Below, in pieces: positions 1-10,228 of a stretch of DNA of 63,381 nt (its first letter is position 1; every line of letters begins with the position of its first letter). A program made the translations under genes and the position numbers. The stretch covers positions 1 through 63,381 of the forward strand of contig NZ_MWWV01000008.1 in assembly GCF_002259645.1 (NCBI RefSeq), in the 5' to 3' direction. Below the pieces are notes generated by a model. The model did not search any database, was not told where the DNA came from, and worked only from the letters and a program-made list of their open reading frames with translations. Origin of the DNA: Bifidobacterium tissieri. GTDB taxonomy: Bacteria > Actinomycetota > Actinomycetes > Actinomycetales > Bifidobacteriaceae.

Positions 1-499
1 GGGTGAAGTCCGACTGCCACGTCTCGTTGGGCAGCGCGGCCTCGAACCTCGCGTACGAGGACCTGGGCCGCTTCCTCGGCTCGGGGCGCACCAGGCCCGC
101 CTGCTTGAGGATGCGGTGGATCGTGGAGTTCGCCGGAGGCCTGACGCCCTCGCGCTCCAGCCTGGCGGCGATGGACTCCGGCCCCGAGTCCAGACCGGCG
201 GCGTCCAGCTCGCGCCGGAGCGCGACGATCCGCTCCCTGGTCTCCTTCCCGGTCCTGTTGGCGATACGGCGCGCGCGCCTGGAGCGGGGCAGGAGACCTT
301 TCTCTCCCTCCTCGCCGTACCTGCGTCTCAGCTCGTTCGCCCACTGCCTGGTGACGCCGTGGCGCCGGGCGGCCTCGGCGACCGGCATGCCCGCGAGGAT
401 CGCGTTGACGATGGCTTTGTTGCGCAGGAACTCGCTACGGGCCGCGGGGCCATCATCATTGGAATGCGCTGGTGTCTGCTGCTGTGATTGTGTGTCCAT
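1..499 (-). CDS. IS481-like transposase, 5' part, cut by the window edge
   Basis: The minus strand is open from an ATG at 499 to base 1 without a stop. The protein starts MDTQSQQQTPAHSNDDG and carries a helix-turn-helix region (AEAARRHGVTRQWANELRRR) at about residues 38-57. A basic linker and a second helical DNA-binding part follow (STIHRILKQAGLV). The open frame ends in ETWQSDFT, where the Asp fits the first acidic residue of an rve-type DDE catalytic core. This order (HTH, HTH_32-like, rve core) is that of IS481-family integrases. About 166 residues are present and the rest of the catalytic domain lies outside the window. Known role of the family: cut-and-paste transposition in the cytoplasm. 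The GC-rich codon use matches the host. Family assignment is from pattern recognition, so an IS3-like ORF is a weaker alternative. Confidence 0.8.
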   Translation of the reverse strand, partial: MDTQSQQQTPAHSNDDGPAARSEFLRNKAIVNAILAGMPVAEAARRHGVTRQWANELRRRYGEEGEKGLLPRSRRARRIANRTGKETRERIVALRRELDAAGLDSGPESIAARLEREGVRPPANSTIHRILKQAGLVRPEPRKRPRSSYARFEAALPNETWQSDFT

Positions 500-526
500 A
501 CACCAATCAACCAGCACCGACCTGTA

Positions 527-599
527 AACCATGCCCCGAGACATACGTCAACCATGCCCTAGGACACCCCGTCAACCATCCCCCGAGACATACGTCAAC
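527..599. repeat. Three tandem end repeats upstream of the IS481-like transposase
   Basis: Three consecutive copies of about 24 bp follow the pattern AACCATGCCCCGAGACATAC plus GTCA. They begin near 527, 550 and 574, and the middle copy is diverged (CCTAGGACACCCC). They sit just upstream of the transposase start and probably mark the IS end and its transposase-binding sites. The exact IS boundary and target duplication cannot be fixed without the other end. Confidence 0.6.
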
Positions 600-893
600 T
601 ATCCGCTCGAACTAGACAGAGCCATATCCGCCTAGCGAAGCCAGGTTAGGCAAATCGGTGGAATCTAGATAGGATCAGACCAGTCCAGACGGAATGAGAC
701 GGGGCTCAGCCGTGGTACTGATGAAACTCAAGCCAGCATCAAACGAAAATGATTCTGCTGAAGCTCAAGCCGAATGAATCATCCGTCACACGCCCTACGC
801 TCCTCCCCAAGCCCAAACCCAAATAAGATCCGAGCCCGGTCCAAACACGGGCAACAGCGGCAGACTCCCTCGCCGGCCAGTACAGTGTGAAGC
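600..893. other. Gene-free stretch between IS end and SGNH hydrolase
   Basis: No convincing gene is seen. It holds one copy of a CCTAGCGAA motif (631-639) that recurs near 36.5 kb, and presumably the promoter of the SGNH hydrolase. No clear -10/-35 pair could be chosen. Confidence 0.4.
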
Positions 894-1535
894 ATGAAGA
901 ACCTACTTTGCTTCGGCGACTCCAACACGTTCGGCACCAATCCCGCCCAGCCGGGCACCCGCCACCCGTTCGGCGTGCGTTGGACCGGCCGTCTCGCCAC
1001 CATGCTCAGCCCGGAATGGCGCGTGATCGAGGAAGGCATGGGTGGCCGGACCACGGTGTTCGACAACCCGATGGAACCCCGACGTTCAGGCATTCAGGCC
1101 CTGCCGATCGTGCTGCAGTCGCACCGCCCGCTCGATTGCGCGATCGTCAGCCTCGGCACGAATGATCTCAAGGAGATCTTCCACGCGTCGCCGCGCACCA
1201 TCGCCGCCGCTGCCGAACAGGTATGTGCCGCAATCCGCGACTATCCGTATGGCGGCTGCGGTCCGGCCCCGAAGATTCTGCTTGTGTCACCGATCGCGGT
1301 AAAGCCGGGGATCTCCCGCAGTCCGTACGTCGGCTTCGATGAAGATGCCGTGGAGCGCTCACATCGTCTGGCACCGTTCTATCGCGAGGTCGCGGAGCGG
1401 AACGACTGGATGTTCCTCGACGCCGCCACCGTGGCCGAAGCCAGCGACGCCGACAAGCTGCACATGGACCCCGAGAACCACGCCCGCCTGGCCGACGCCA
1501 TCGCCGACATCCTACGCATCGAATTCACCGACTGA
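894..1535 (+). CDS. SGNH/GDSL-type hydrolase (arylesterase-like)
   Basis: The 213-residue protein has the SGNH blocks in order. Block I is FGDSNTFG with the nucleophilic Ser at about residue 9, and block II has Gly in the GMGGRT region. Block III is SLGTND (Asn for the oxyanion hole), and block V is DKLHMDPENHARLA with Asp and His near residues 194-200. No signal peptide is seen, so a cytoplasmic esterase or acyl-carbohydrate deacetylase acting on small esters is expected. The length fits single-domain SGNH enzymes. The start ATG at 894 was chosen because the nucleophile motif lies 8 residues downstream, as is usual in the family. It stands alone between an IS end and a repeat-rich spacer. 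The true substrate cannot be read from sequence. Confidence 0.85.
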   Translation: MKNLLCFGDSNTFGTNPAQPGTRHPFGVRWTGRLATMLSPEWRVIEEGMGGRTTVFDNPMEPRRSGIQALPIVLQSHRPLDCAIVSLGTNDLKEIFHASPRTIAAAAEQVCAAIRDYPYGGCGPAPKILLVSPIAVKPGISRSPYVGFDEDAVERSHRLAPFYREVAERNDWMFLDAATVAEASDADKLHMDPENHARLADAIADILRIEFTD

Positions 1536-1572
1536 TCGCGCGAGTTTTCACAAGGATACTGCCGCCGTTCTT

Positions 1573-1652
1573 TCGCGAGTGTGAGCCCCTCCCCGAGTCC
1601 TCGCGAGTGTGAGCCCCTCCCCGAGTCCTCGTTAGTGTGAGCTCACACTAAC
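1573..1652. repeat. 28-bp tandem repeat running into a palindrome
   Basis: Two exact 28-bp copies (1573-1600 and 1601-1628) contain CGCGAGTGTGAGCCCCTCCC. A third begins at 1629 and turns into the palindrome TTAGTGTGAGCTCACACTAA at 1632-1651. The repeat core GTGTGAG resembles a half-site of that palindrome. Confidence 0.85.
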
Positions 1653-1670
1653 GTCCCACACCCTCAAAAC

Positions 1671-1691
1671 GTTGAAATTTCAACACCCATA
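1671..1691. repeat. Dispersed motif GTTGAAATTTCAAC + ACCCATA
   Basis: The perfect 14-bp palindrome GTTGAAATTTCAAC is followed directly by ACCCATA. Nearly the same 21 bases recur at 46044-46064 (GTTGAAATTGCAAC + ACCCATA). Function is unknown. Confidence 0.7.
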
Positions 1692-1695
1692 TTTT

Positions 1696-1713
1696 TTAGT
1701 GTGATCACACTAA
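1696..1713. promoter_or_regulatory. 18-bp palindrome TTAGTGTGATCACACTAA, copy 1
   Basis: This is a perfect palindrome, nested inside a wider inverted repeat (ACCCATATT at 1685-1693 and AATATGGGT at 1716-1724). The same 18 bp recur at 48925, 53408, 56120, 56185 and 56250. It may be an operator or a REP-like element. It lies between convergent genes, which is unusual for a simple repressor site. Confidence 0.7.
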
Positions 1714-1991
1714 GGAATATGGGTGCTCAGTATGTGGGCAAAGATTAAGTGATGAGATGCGGTGATGGATAGCCCGAGCACCGGAGTTCGATAGTTGACG
1801 TTTGGTTCCGGACCTACGGACCAACAAATAGATGAGGTTCAACGTCAACGGGCGGCTGGGCAGCCGACACCGGAGGACGACCGACGGACATGGTCAGGCA
1901 GGTTCCACGTTCCGCCCGCCCCTCACCGTCGCGTCCTCGTCGGGCATCGACGGTCAGGCAGGTTCCACATTCCACGTGCCCCCTGTCTGAC

Positions 1992-2100
1992 GACCACCCC
2001 GCCCAGCCCAGCTGACCGCCCAGTCCAGCCAGCCGACCACCCCGCCCAGCCAGCCGACCGCCCAGTCCAGCCAGCCCGACCACCCCGCCCAGCCAGCTGA
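1992..2100. repeat. 43-bp tandem repeat, about 2.5 copies
   Basis: CCAGCC/GACCGCCCAGTCC-rich units start at 1992, 2035 and 2078, the third truncated. Just upstream, GGTCAGGCAGGTTCCAC occurs twice (about 1891 and 1951). The Gly-rich minus-strand reading frame across this array is judged a product of the repeat, not a gene. Confidence 0.8.
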
Positions 2101-2115
2101 CCAAACCACGCACCT

Positions 2116-2838
2116 CTAGCGGCGGATCTTCCAGATCAGGTAGGCAGCGAGCGTGATGCCGTCCATGATGTTGCCCTCGACAATCATCGTGTCGATCTCC
2201 TCAGGCGTGAGCCATGCGAGACGGGAATCGGTGTCATCGACATCGGCGCGGAAGGGATCATCGACCGCCCGCACTGGCTGCGCACCCTGCGCGCCATCAG
2301 CAGCAGCCTCAGCCCCCGCCTGAATCTCCTCGTCGCTCACCTTCGCCTCAACCACGGCCACGGAGTCACGCAGCTTGCACGTATCAGCGTGGATCATCTG
2401 CAGCAGGCGACGCCCGTCCGTACCAACGCCGGCTTCGGCGAACAGCTCACGCTCGGCGGTGGCACCGGAAACCTCACCTGGCACGCCCATGCTGCGCGGG
2501 AACTCCCATTCGAACGAATCAGTGGCGATACGCCAATGCCGCACCAGCAGCAGACGACCGTCCGAACGCACGGGAATGCACACCGCGCTCGGCTGCCCGC
2601 CACGCACCTGTGCGAACAGGACGGAATGCGTCCGGGGCGCGCCATCGCCAGCCCCTTCACCGTCGCCCTCACCGTCGTTCGACTCGCCGTCCACGCTCAC
2701 ATCCGTCTGGAACACGGTGAACTGGGATTCGTCATCCCCCTGGAACACGACCTTCTCGTCGTGCACGATCATCTGTGATTCCAGCCCGGAGCGAATAGCC
2801 GTCATGGCATCGTCCGCACCGCCGTTGACCTCGGTCAT
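2116..2838 (-). CDS. Nudix hydrolase, ADP-ribose pyrophosphatase-like (paralog 1)
   Basis: The 240-residue protein is related to ADP-ribose/NDP-sugar pyrophosphatases, seen in RHWRIATDSFEWEFPRSM preceding the Nudix helix. The Nudix box is degenerate. E-x7-REL-F-AE-A-G-V keeps the first Glu, RE and the last Glu, but the usual first Glu of the EE pair is Ala and the leading Gly is Ser. Residues 50-80 form a Gly/Glu/Asp-rich insert. The start at 2838 was chosen over an upstream in-frame Met (2958) because AACCTCC on the plus strand gives a GGAGGTT ribosome site 4 bp away, and because the paralog at 4280-5041 begins MTDVNG in the same way. The two paralogs flank rfbB. The substrate is uncertain because the catalytic Glu is replaced. 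Confidence 0.85.
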   Translation of the reverse strand: MTEVNGGADDAMTAIRSGLESQMIVHDEKVVFQGDDESQFTVFQTDVSVDGESNDGEGDGEGAGDGAPRTHSVLFAQVRGGQPSAVCIPVRSDGRLLLVRHWRIATDSFEWEFPRSMGVPGEVSGATAERELFAEAGVGTDGRRLLQMIHADTCKLRDSVAVVEAKVSDEEIQAGAEAAADGAQGAQPVRAVDDPFRADVDDTDSRLAWLTPEEIDTMIVEGNIMDGITLAAYLIWKIRR

Positions 2839-4258
<1,420 letters not shown>

Positions 4259-4279
4259 GACGCCGCACTGCGGCGGCGA

Positions 4280-5041
4280 TTACTCCTCTTCTACGGCTTC
4301 ATCCGCTTCGCGGCGGGTCTTCCAGATCAGATAGGAGGCGAGCGTGATGCCGTCCATGATGTTGCCTTCTGCGATCATGGTGTCGATTTCTTCGGGGGTG
4401 AGCCATGCGAGGGTGGCTCCATCGAGGTCGTCCAGGCCGGCGAGGCTGCCGTCGGCGAGTACGCCCGCTTCGTCAAGCGATTCGGAGTCCACGGCGAGCT
4501 CGACCACGGCGATGGAATCGCGCAGCTTGCAGGTGTCGGCATGCATCATCTGGAGCAGGCGGCGCGACGTGGCCTTCACGCCGGCTTCGGTTTCCAGTTC
4601 GCGTTCCGCGGTGGCACCGGAGACTTCGCCGGGAGCGCCCATGCTGCGCGGGAACTCCCATTCGAACGAATCGGTGGCGATGCGCCAGTGGCGGGCGAGC
4701 AGCAGACGACCGTCATGCACGGCGATGCACACGGCACCGGGCTGTCCGCCGTTGACCTGCGCGAAGAAGATGGGATGCACCCGTCGCTTGCCCTCGGCAT
4801 CGCGATCCACATCGGATTCAACGGACTCCGCATCGAGTTTGGCCTCTTCATCAAGCTCGGACTTCGTGTCGATAAGGCCGGCCGCATTGCCGTCTTCGAC
4901 GTTGCCCAGGCTCACGTTGGCCTGAATCACGGTGAAATGGGCCTCATCGTCGCCCTGGAACACAACCTGCTCGTCGTGCACGATCAGATTCGATTCGAGT
5001 CCGGTACGGATGGCAGCCACGGTGCCGTTGACGTCGGTCAT
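4280..5041 (-). CDS. Nudix hydrolase, ADP-ribose pyrophosphatase-like (paralog 2)
   Basis: The 253-residue protein is a clear paralog of the gene at 2116-2838. Both share RHWRIATDSFEWEFPRSM, QMMHADTCKLRDS or close variants, and the C-terminal LTPEEIDTMIxEGNIMDGIT. The Nudix box reads E-VSGATAE-REL-E-TE-A-G-V, again lacking the first Glu of the EE pair (here Thr). GGAGGACTT precedes the ATG at 5041. An acidic insert (about residues 55-95) differs from paralog 1. It faces rfbB tail to tail, with the stop codons about 22 bp apart. Likely a cytoplasmic nucleoside-diphosphate-X hydrolase, with the substrate unresolved. Confidence 0.87.
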   Translation of the reverse strand: MTDVNGTVAAIRTGLESNLIVHDEQVVFQGDDEAHFTVIQANVSLGNVEDGNAAGLIDTKSELDEEAKLDAESVESDVDRDAEGKRRVHPIFFAQVNGGQPGAVCIAVHDGRLLLARHWRIATDSFEWEFPRSMGAPGEVSGATAERELETEAGVKATSRRLLQMMHADTCKLRDSIAVVELAVDSESLDEAGVLADGSLAGLDDLDGATLAWLTPEEIDTMIAEGNIMDGITLASYLIWKTRREADEAVEEE

Positions 5042-5433
5042 AAGTCCTCCACGTTATGCGAGAATGTAGTCATTGTGTGTCAGACTACTCCGCAAACGGC
5101 GGAATTTCAGTAATTCTCGGGAATCTCAAGCTCTTTTGAACGGTAATATTCGAAATTTTGGACGCGATGTGCGAGTGAACACGGGAAGCGAACATTGCCT
5201 CACGAGAAATGTTCGGTTTTGGGGGCTCGTATAGGGGGCGTCTTCCCCCGCACCCGACCCCCAAACCGAGGCCTCCCAAAATCAACAAAACATCCCATAC
5301 ACATACAAATGTGGCGGCCGAAACGAGCGCCGGACCCCAGGGGAATCCGGTCACCCGGTTCGACCGCCACAGAGCAATCACAGAGCAATCACAAAGCAAA
5401 GCCCGCGCCTCACACAGCGCAGCCCCGCACCCG
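5042..5433. other. Gene-free spacer with hairpin
   Basis: It holds the promoter side of Nudix paralog 2 and the 3' side of glf. No gene is supported. Direct repeats of CAGAGCAATCA occur near 5370-5395. Confidence 0.5.
5214..5268 (-). terminator. Nested hairpin downstream of glf
   Basis: The outer stem CGGTTTTGGGGG (5214-5225) pairs with CCCCCAAACCG (5258-5268), and the inner stem is GGGGG (5234-5238) with CCCCC (5245-5249). It lies about 165 bp past the glf stop, with no long T-run, so it is a structured element and only possibly a terminator. Confidence 0.45.
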
Positions 5434-6606
5434 CTACTTCAGCAGCGGCTCCACCTGCTCCTCATACGCAGTGAGCGCGGTGTCGATCACATTGTGCATG
5501 TCGTAGTACTTGTACGTGCCCAGACGACCGCCGAACACGACCTTCGGCTCGGCCGCGGCCTTCTCCGCATAGCGGGCGTAGAGCTCCTTGTCGGCGTCGG
5601 TGTTCACCGGGTAGTACGGCTCATCACCGCGCTCAGCGAAGCGGGAGTACTCCTCCCACACCACGGTCTTCTCGTGGTTCTGCTGGTCGGCACGCTCCGG
5701 GTTGAAGTTCTTGAACTCGATGGCGCGGGTGTACGGCACGTCGGCGTCGGAGAAATTCATCACCGGGCATCCGAAGTGGTCGTCCTCATCGTAGCGAACC
5801 TCCTTGAAGTCCACGGTGCGCCACTTGAGGTCGCCGAGCTCGTAGTCGAAGTAGCGGTCCACCGGACCCGTGTACACGATCGGCACGCCCGCGGCGAGCA
5901 GCGCCTTCTTGTTGAACGGCTGCGACTCGTCGAAGAAGTCCACACCGAGGGTCACATGGATGCGCGGATCGTCGATCATGCGCTCCATCCACTTGGTGTA
6001 GCCGTCCTTGGGCAGGCCCTCCCACGTGTCCTTGAAGTAGCGGTTGTCGTAGTTGAAGCGCACGGGCAGTCGCTTGATGATGGCGGCCGGCAGCTCGCTC
6101 GGGTCGGTCTGCCACTGCTTGCCGGTGTAGTTCTTGATGAACGCCTCGTACAGCGGGCGGCCGATCAGCTGGATGCCCTTGTCGTTGAGGTTCTGCGGAT
6201 CGGTGCCGGCGAGCTCGCCCGCCTGCTCCTCGATGAGCGCCTTGGCCTCGGCCGGCGTGTAGTGCGCGTGGAAGAACTGGTTGATCGTGCCGAGGTTGAT
6301 CGGCAGCGGGAACACCTCGCCATCGTGCGTGGCGTACACGCGGTGCACGTAGTCGGTGAACTCGGTGAAGCGGTTGACGTAATCCCACACGCGCTTGTTC
6401 GACGTGTGGAAGAGGTGCGCGCCGTACTTGTGGATTTCGGCGCCGGTCTCCTCGTCCATGTACGAGTAGGCGTTGCCGCCGATGTGATCGCGGACGTCGA
6501 TGATCTCCACCTTCACGCCCAGGTGTTCCACCGCCTGCTGCGCGATCGTCAGACCGAACAGTCCGGCGCCGACGATCACCAGATCCGGGTAGGTGTTCTC
6601 AGCCAT
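5434..6606 (-). CDS. glf: UDP-galactopyranose mutase
   Basis: The 390-residue flavoenzyme begins MAENTYPDLVIVGAGLFG, with an FAD-binding GxGxxG motif. IIDVRDHIGGNAYSYMDEET, KYGAHLFHTSNKRVWDYVN and the active-site signature GKQWQTDPSELP follow, and RLPVRFNYDNRYF completes the family pattern. It interconverts UDP-galactopyranose and UDP-galactofuranose in the cytoplasm, supplying UDP-Galf. The start at 6606 is backed by GAAAGG 7 bp upstream; an upstream Met at 6645 lacks this. It is the last gene of the unit running leftward from 11052 and lies 66 bp past the GlfT2-like gene, a direct partner that uses UDP-Galf. Confidence 0.97.
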   Translation of the reverse strand: MAENTYPDLVIVGAGLFGLTIAQQAVEHLGVKVEIIDVRDHIGGNAYSYMDEETGAEIHKYGAHLFHTSNKRVWDYVNRFTEFTDYVHRVYATHDGEVFPLPINLGTINQFFHAHYTPAEAKALIEEQAGELAGTDPQNLNDKGIQLIGRPLYEAFIKNYTGKQWQTDPSELPAAIIKRLPVRFNYDNRYFKDTWEGLPKDGYTKWMERMIDDPRIHVTLGVDFFDESQPFNKKALLAAGVPIVYTGPVDRYFDYELGDLKWRTVDFKEVRYDEDDHFGCPVMNFSDADVPYTRAIEFKNFNPERADQQNHEKTVVWEEYSRFAERGDEPYYPVNTDADKELYARYAEKAAAEPKVVFGGRLGTYKYYDMHNVIDTALTAYEEQVEPLLK

Positions 6607-6672
6607 GTGCAACCTTTCTATGTTTGGTTTTCCGCTACGGACCATAGTACTTGCGACGGTGCCAAGCGGCCG

Positions 6673-8772
6673 CTACTCGGCCTTGGAACCCTTGGATTCA
6701 GACGCCTTATCCACCGCGAAGATACGACCCCACGTCTTCAGGGACGGCAGATCATACGCACGGTACTCGGCGGACAGCCGCTTCCAGTCGCGCACGAGCT
6801 GGCTCGCCAGACGATACCCCTCCCACATGCTCTTGCGGAAGCGTGCGTTGTCACGCTTGAACCAAGCCACCCCGTTGCCGTCGGGCGTGGTGACCAGCGC
6901 CGAGTCGATGCCGGCGAACGCAAGCCACGTCCACGCGGTGTCCTGCGCGGTGATCGCCACGTCGGGCTTATCACCGTCGTTCACACACGCACGACGTCCC
7001 GGAAGCCCTGGAATCAGGCTACGCACGATCTGGCGAATGCCGCCCTCGCGCCGCGCCTTCGCCCCCTGAGGCCTGTACCGAGGCGACACGAGCTCGCGCT
7101 CCGGCTCCGGGAAGTCGTCGAAGCTCGGCTTGGCCTGCGCGTCGGTGAACTGCCCACGCAGTTCGCGCATCTCCCCCAGCTTGGTGGGCAGGCAGTCGAC
7201 GATGTACTGCGGTCCGCGCAGGATGTCACGCAACGCCTGATGCCGCAACGCCATAGCGGAGTAGATGAATCGCAGTCCCAGGCTGGCGTCACTGTACAGG
7301 TTCTCGAAGATCACGCGCTTCGACGGCTCAGGCTTGAGCAGCAGCGCCGCGATCCACCGGTTGCGGTTGGTGAAGTACTCCTCCCACGTGCGCGCGTTGT
7401 CCTTGCCATGCCACGCCTGATGCCACACGGCCACGCCCGGCAGGCACACGGTCGGGAATCCGGCACGCTTGGCGCGCAAACCGTATTCGATATCGTCGAA
7501 CTTGATGAACACGGGCAGCGACAGACCGATCTTCTTGAGCACGGTCACGGGGATCATGCACATCCACCAGCCGTTGAAATCCTCGTCCACACGCTGATGG
7601 CGTTCGGGCGCGTCACGCAGCGGTTCGACGGAGAAGTCGTGGTTGTATCCCATGCCACGCGACGGCGTCATCCACATGCGATACCAGTCCACGCGCTCGC
7701 CCTGCGAGTACAGCACGGTGCGGTTGTCGAGGTGCAGCATGCCGCCGCCCACGAGCGTGGGACGAACCGTGTAGTCGGAGAACTGTAGCGCGCGCAGGAT
7801 CGCCTCGGGCTCGCTGATCGCGTCGTCGTCGAGCAGCAGGCAGTACGTGCTTTTGCCGGCTTCCACCGTCTCGTACATGCCACGCGAGAATCCGCCGGAA
7901 CCGCCGAGGTTGCGCTGGCGGATGTAAGTGAGCTGCTGGCCGAGTTCGGCGGCGACCGCAGGGAACCCGCTCTGGTTCTTCACCAGATCGGTGCCCTGAT
8001 CGGTGCAGTAGATGGTGTCGAGCCGCTTGCGCAGTTCGGTTGCCTCGCTCATGGCGACGAGCTGGTTGAGGCAGTACGACGGACGGTTGAACGTAGCGAT
8101 CGCGATCGACAGCGTGGTGTTGCCTTCAGCCACGCGACGGTCCTGCGGCACCTGCCATGCGGCGTGCGTGATGGTCAGATCGTTCGCGGCGGACGCTTCG
8201 GCATCGAACCAAAAGTATCCGCCGTCCATAAGATCGGTCATGGGTACTTCCGCGGCGATGGTACGGTTGCGCGCCACCTTGGTGGAGCCGGATCCCTCCA
8301 CAGTGATCGCGGCGACCGGGAACGAGAGCCCGCGTCCGTTGGAACGGTACAGCAGCACACGACCGGTGCCGCTTGCGGTGGCGACGAAGCGCACAGAGTC
8401 CACGCGCGTCCAGCGCCGCCAGTATGAGGCGGGGAACGCGTTGAAGAACGTGCACAGTGACGTGCGATGACCGGCCTTCACGCGGATTTCGTCGCGTGAG
8501 GTGGCGGTGAACGAGTCGGTACGCACGCCGCCGGCCGCTCCGGAGCCTGCGACCGATCCGCGGACGAGATGCTGGAATTTGGATTCGTTCATCTGCCCGA
8601 ATTCCAGTGTCTTCATGTCGATACGCGAGTCGAGCATGGTTTCGGAAAGATGCTGCGGCGTCCAGTCGATCGCGTAGAGCGGCATGGTCAGATCGGCGTC
8701 ACGCGTCGGGTAGACGATTCGGACCACGGTTTCCCAGGTGCGCAATTGCTCGTCGGATTTCACAGAACTCAT
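6673..8772 (-). CDS. GlfT2-like galactofuranosyltransferase (GT2)
   Basis: The 699-residue protein matches the GlfT2 architecture: an N-terminal beta-sandwich region (about residues 1-200), a GT-A core with TLSIAIATFNRPSYC, and a metal-binding LLLDDDAI. Next come WWMCMIPVTVLKKIGL and FIKFDDIEYGLRAKRAG with VAVWHQAWHGKD carrying the conserved acid and His, and a C-terminal helical region. Known family role: processive addition of Galf from UDP-Galf to a lipid-linked galactan at the membrane's inner face. The start at 8772 has AAGGAGTGAACTC upstream, only 4 bp after the ATPase stop. Adjacent glf supplies the donor and the Wzt/Wzm pair exports the product. A second homolog lies at 14136-16007. 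Confidence 0.9.
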   Translation of the reverse strand: MSSVKSDEQLRTWETVVRIVYPTRDADLTMPLYAIDWTPQHLSETMLDSRIDMKTLEFGQMNESKFQHLVRGSVAGSGAAGGVRTDSFTATSRDEIRVKAGHRTSLCTFFNAFPASYWRRWTRVDSVRFVATASGTGRVLLYRSNGRGLSFPVAAITVEGSGSTKVARNRTIAAEVPMTDLMDGGYFWFDAEASAANDLTITHAAWQVPQDRRVAEGNTTLSIAIATFNRPSYCLNQLVAMSEATELRKRLDTIYCTDQGTDLVKNQSGFPAVAAELGQQLTYIRQRNLGGSGGFSRGMYETVEAGKSTYCLLLDDDAISEPEAILRALQFSDYTVRPTLVGGGMLHLDNRTVLYSQGERVDWYRMWMTPSRGMGYNHDFSVEPLRDAPERHQRVDEDFNGWWMCMIPVTVLKKIGLSLPVFIKFDDIEYGLRAKRAGFPTVCLPGVAVWHQAWHGKDNARTWEEYFTNRNRWIAALLLKPEPSKRVIFENLYSDASLGLRFIYSAMALRHQALRDILRGPQYIVDCLPTKLGEMRELRGQFTDAQAKPSFDDFPEPERELVSPRYRPQGAKARREGGIRQIVRSLIPGLPGRRACVNDGDKPDVAITAQDTAWTWLAFAGIDSALVTTPDGNGVAWFKRDNARFRKSMWEGYRLASQLVRDWKRLSAEYRAYDLPSLKTWGRIFAVDKASESKGSKAE

Positions 8773-8776
8773 GAGT

Positions 8777-10228
8777 TCACTCCTTCTTGCCGATTTTGGC
8801 ATTGGGCTCGTCGTCAGAAGACGCGGAAGAGGCAGAAGGCACAACATCCTCAGTACCGGTGGCCGAATCATCCTCCGCGAACGGATCGTATCGCTTCATC
8901 ACTTCAATCCCCTGCTCGCCTTCCGCCGGCGCGATCTGAATGGCGGAGTGATTGAGCAACGCGTATGCGTCACCCTTGCTGTTGCGGATCACGAAAGTGC
9001 AGGCGTTATCCCCGGTTGCCACGGCCACCATGTCGGTGAAGTTGGGATCGGTGGGACTGGGCTTACGCAAGGACGTGAACAAACGGAATTCACCGCTGTT
9101 GAACAGATTGAGCGGCACCTCGAACTCCACGGTGTGGTGACCGTGCTCCTTCATACGGAACACCTTGGCACCCGTATCGTACGTAATACCGCCTCGACGG
9201 ATGTCGTTCATGGAGATGGCGAGATAGAAGTCTCCCGGCTCGTCGTACTGGTATTCGACGGCGAAACGGAATACATCGTCGCTGGTCAGCATGGGCTTGG
9301 ACACCGCGTATGTACGCAACAGCGGGCACTGCTCGTTCAGGCCTTCCGGATAGAGTCCCTTGGCCGCGTTCTCCTTGACCTTCTGGTCCTCGATCTTCTT
9401 CTCGGCCTCGAGATTGGCGAGCGTGTACTGATCCGCCACGGTTTCCTTATCGCCGATGGCGGCCACTTCGCCTTCCTTGATCATCATGGCTCGTGTGCAG
9501 TATTTTTTCACCGATCCCATGTCGTGCGTCACGAGGATGACGGTCTTGGTGGGGTCCTTACGGATTTCGGTGAAGAAGTCGTCACACTTGCGCTGGAACG
9601 CCTCGTCGCCCACGGCGAGCACCTCGTCGAGCACGAGGATATCGCCCTGTGCCTTGATGGCGACGGAGAAGGCGAGTCGCACCTGCATGCCGGATGAGTA
9701 GTTCTTGAGCTTCTGGTCCATGAATTCCTCAAGCTCGGCGAATTCGACGATGTCGTCGTACATCGCGTCGATCTCTTCGGTGGTGAAGCCCAGCAGACAG
9801 CCGTTAAGGTACACGTTCTCGCGACCGGTGAGTTCGGGATTGAAGCCGACACCGAGTTCGATGAACGGCACGAGCTTGCCCTTGACGTTCACGCTGCCCT
9901 TGTTCGGATAATAGATCTGCGAGATGATCTTCAGCAACGTGGACTTGCCACCGCCGTTACGGCCGACGATGCCGAAGAACTCGCCCTGATGCACTTCAAA
10001 GGAGATGTCCTTGAGCACTTCCTGGGTCTTGTAGCCCTTGATGCCCTTGGTCCAGTTGATGAACGCCTGCTTGAGACCGGTCGCCTGCTCGGTAGGCAGT
10101 TTGAAGGTCTTGCCGACATGGTTTACGGACAACACCACGGGGGCGTCCTCGAATGCGAGTTCGGGGCGAATCTGCCTGATCTCAGCAGCCTCCGCGGACG
10201 CGTCGACTTCGTTCTTCGTTTCGCTCAT
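8777..10228 (-). CDS. Polysaccharide ABC exporter ATPase, Wzt-like, with C-terminal extension
   Basis: The 483-residue protein has an ABC domain (about residues 30-270) with Walker A GRNGGGKST. It has a Q-loop region, signature YSSGMQVRLAFS, Walker B ILVLDEVLAVGD and switch His in LVTHDMGS. This is the TagH/Wzt subfamily pattern. Residues about 300-440 form the extra beta-rich domain that in Wzt proteins binds the glycan end, and the tail is Ser/Asp-rich. With the permease it should export the undecaprenyl-linked glycan across the membrane. The start ATG overlaps the permease stop by one base (TAATG), implying translational coupling. Confidence 0.93.
   Translation of the reverse strand: MSETKNEVDASAEAAEIRQIRPELAFEDAPVVLSVNHVGKTFKLPTEQATGLKQAFINWTKGIKGYKTQEVLKDISFEVHQGEFFGIVGRNGGGKSTLLKIISQIYYPNKGSVNVKGKLVPFIELGVGFNPELTGRENVYLNGCLLGFTTEEIDAMYDDIVEFAELEEFMDQKLKNYSSGMQVRLAFSVAIKAQGDILVLDEVLAVGDEAFQRKCDDFFTEIRKDPTKTVILVTHDMGSVKKYCTRAMMIKEGEVAAIGDKETVADQYTLANLEAEKKIEDQKVKENAAKGLYPEGLNEQCPLLRTYAVSKPMLTSDDVFRFAVEYQYDEPGDFYLAISMNDIRRGGITYDTGAKVFRMKEHGHHTVEFEVPLNLFNSGEFRLFTSLRKPSPTDPNFTDMVAVATGDNACTFVIRNSKGDAYALLNHSAIQIAPAEGEQGIEVMKRYDPFAEDDSATGTEDVVPSASSASSDDEPNAKIGKKE

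Noticed and set aside
1696-1713. CRP-type binding site
   Set aside because: TGTGA and TCACA abut with no 6-bp spacer, so it does not fit the CRP consensus. The regulator, if any, is different.
1814-2113. Gly-rich 99-codon minus-strand frame with LAGLGG repeats
   Set aside because: Entirely generated by the 43-bp tandem repeat; no ribosome site.
5209-7788. Plus-strand open frame of 859 codons antisense to glf and the GlfT2-like gene
   Set aside because: Spans the boundary of two clear minus-strand genes; shadow frame.
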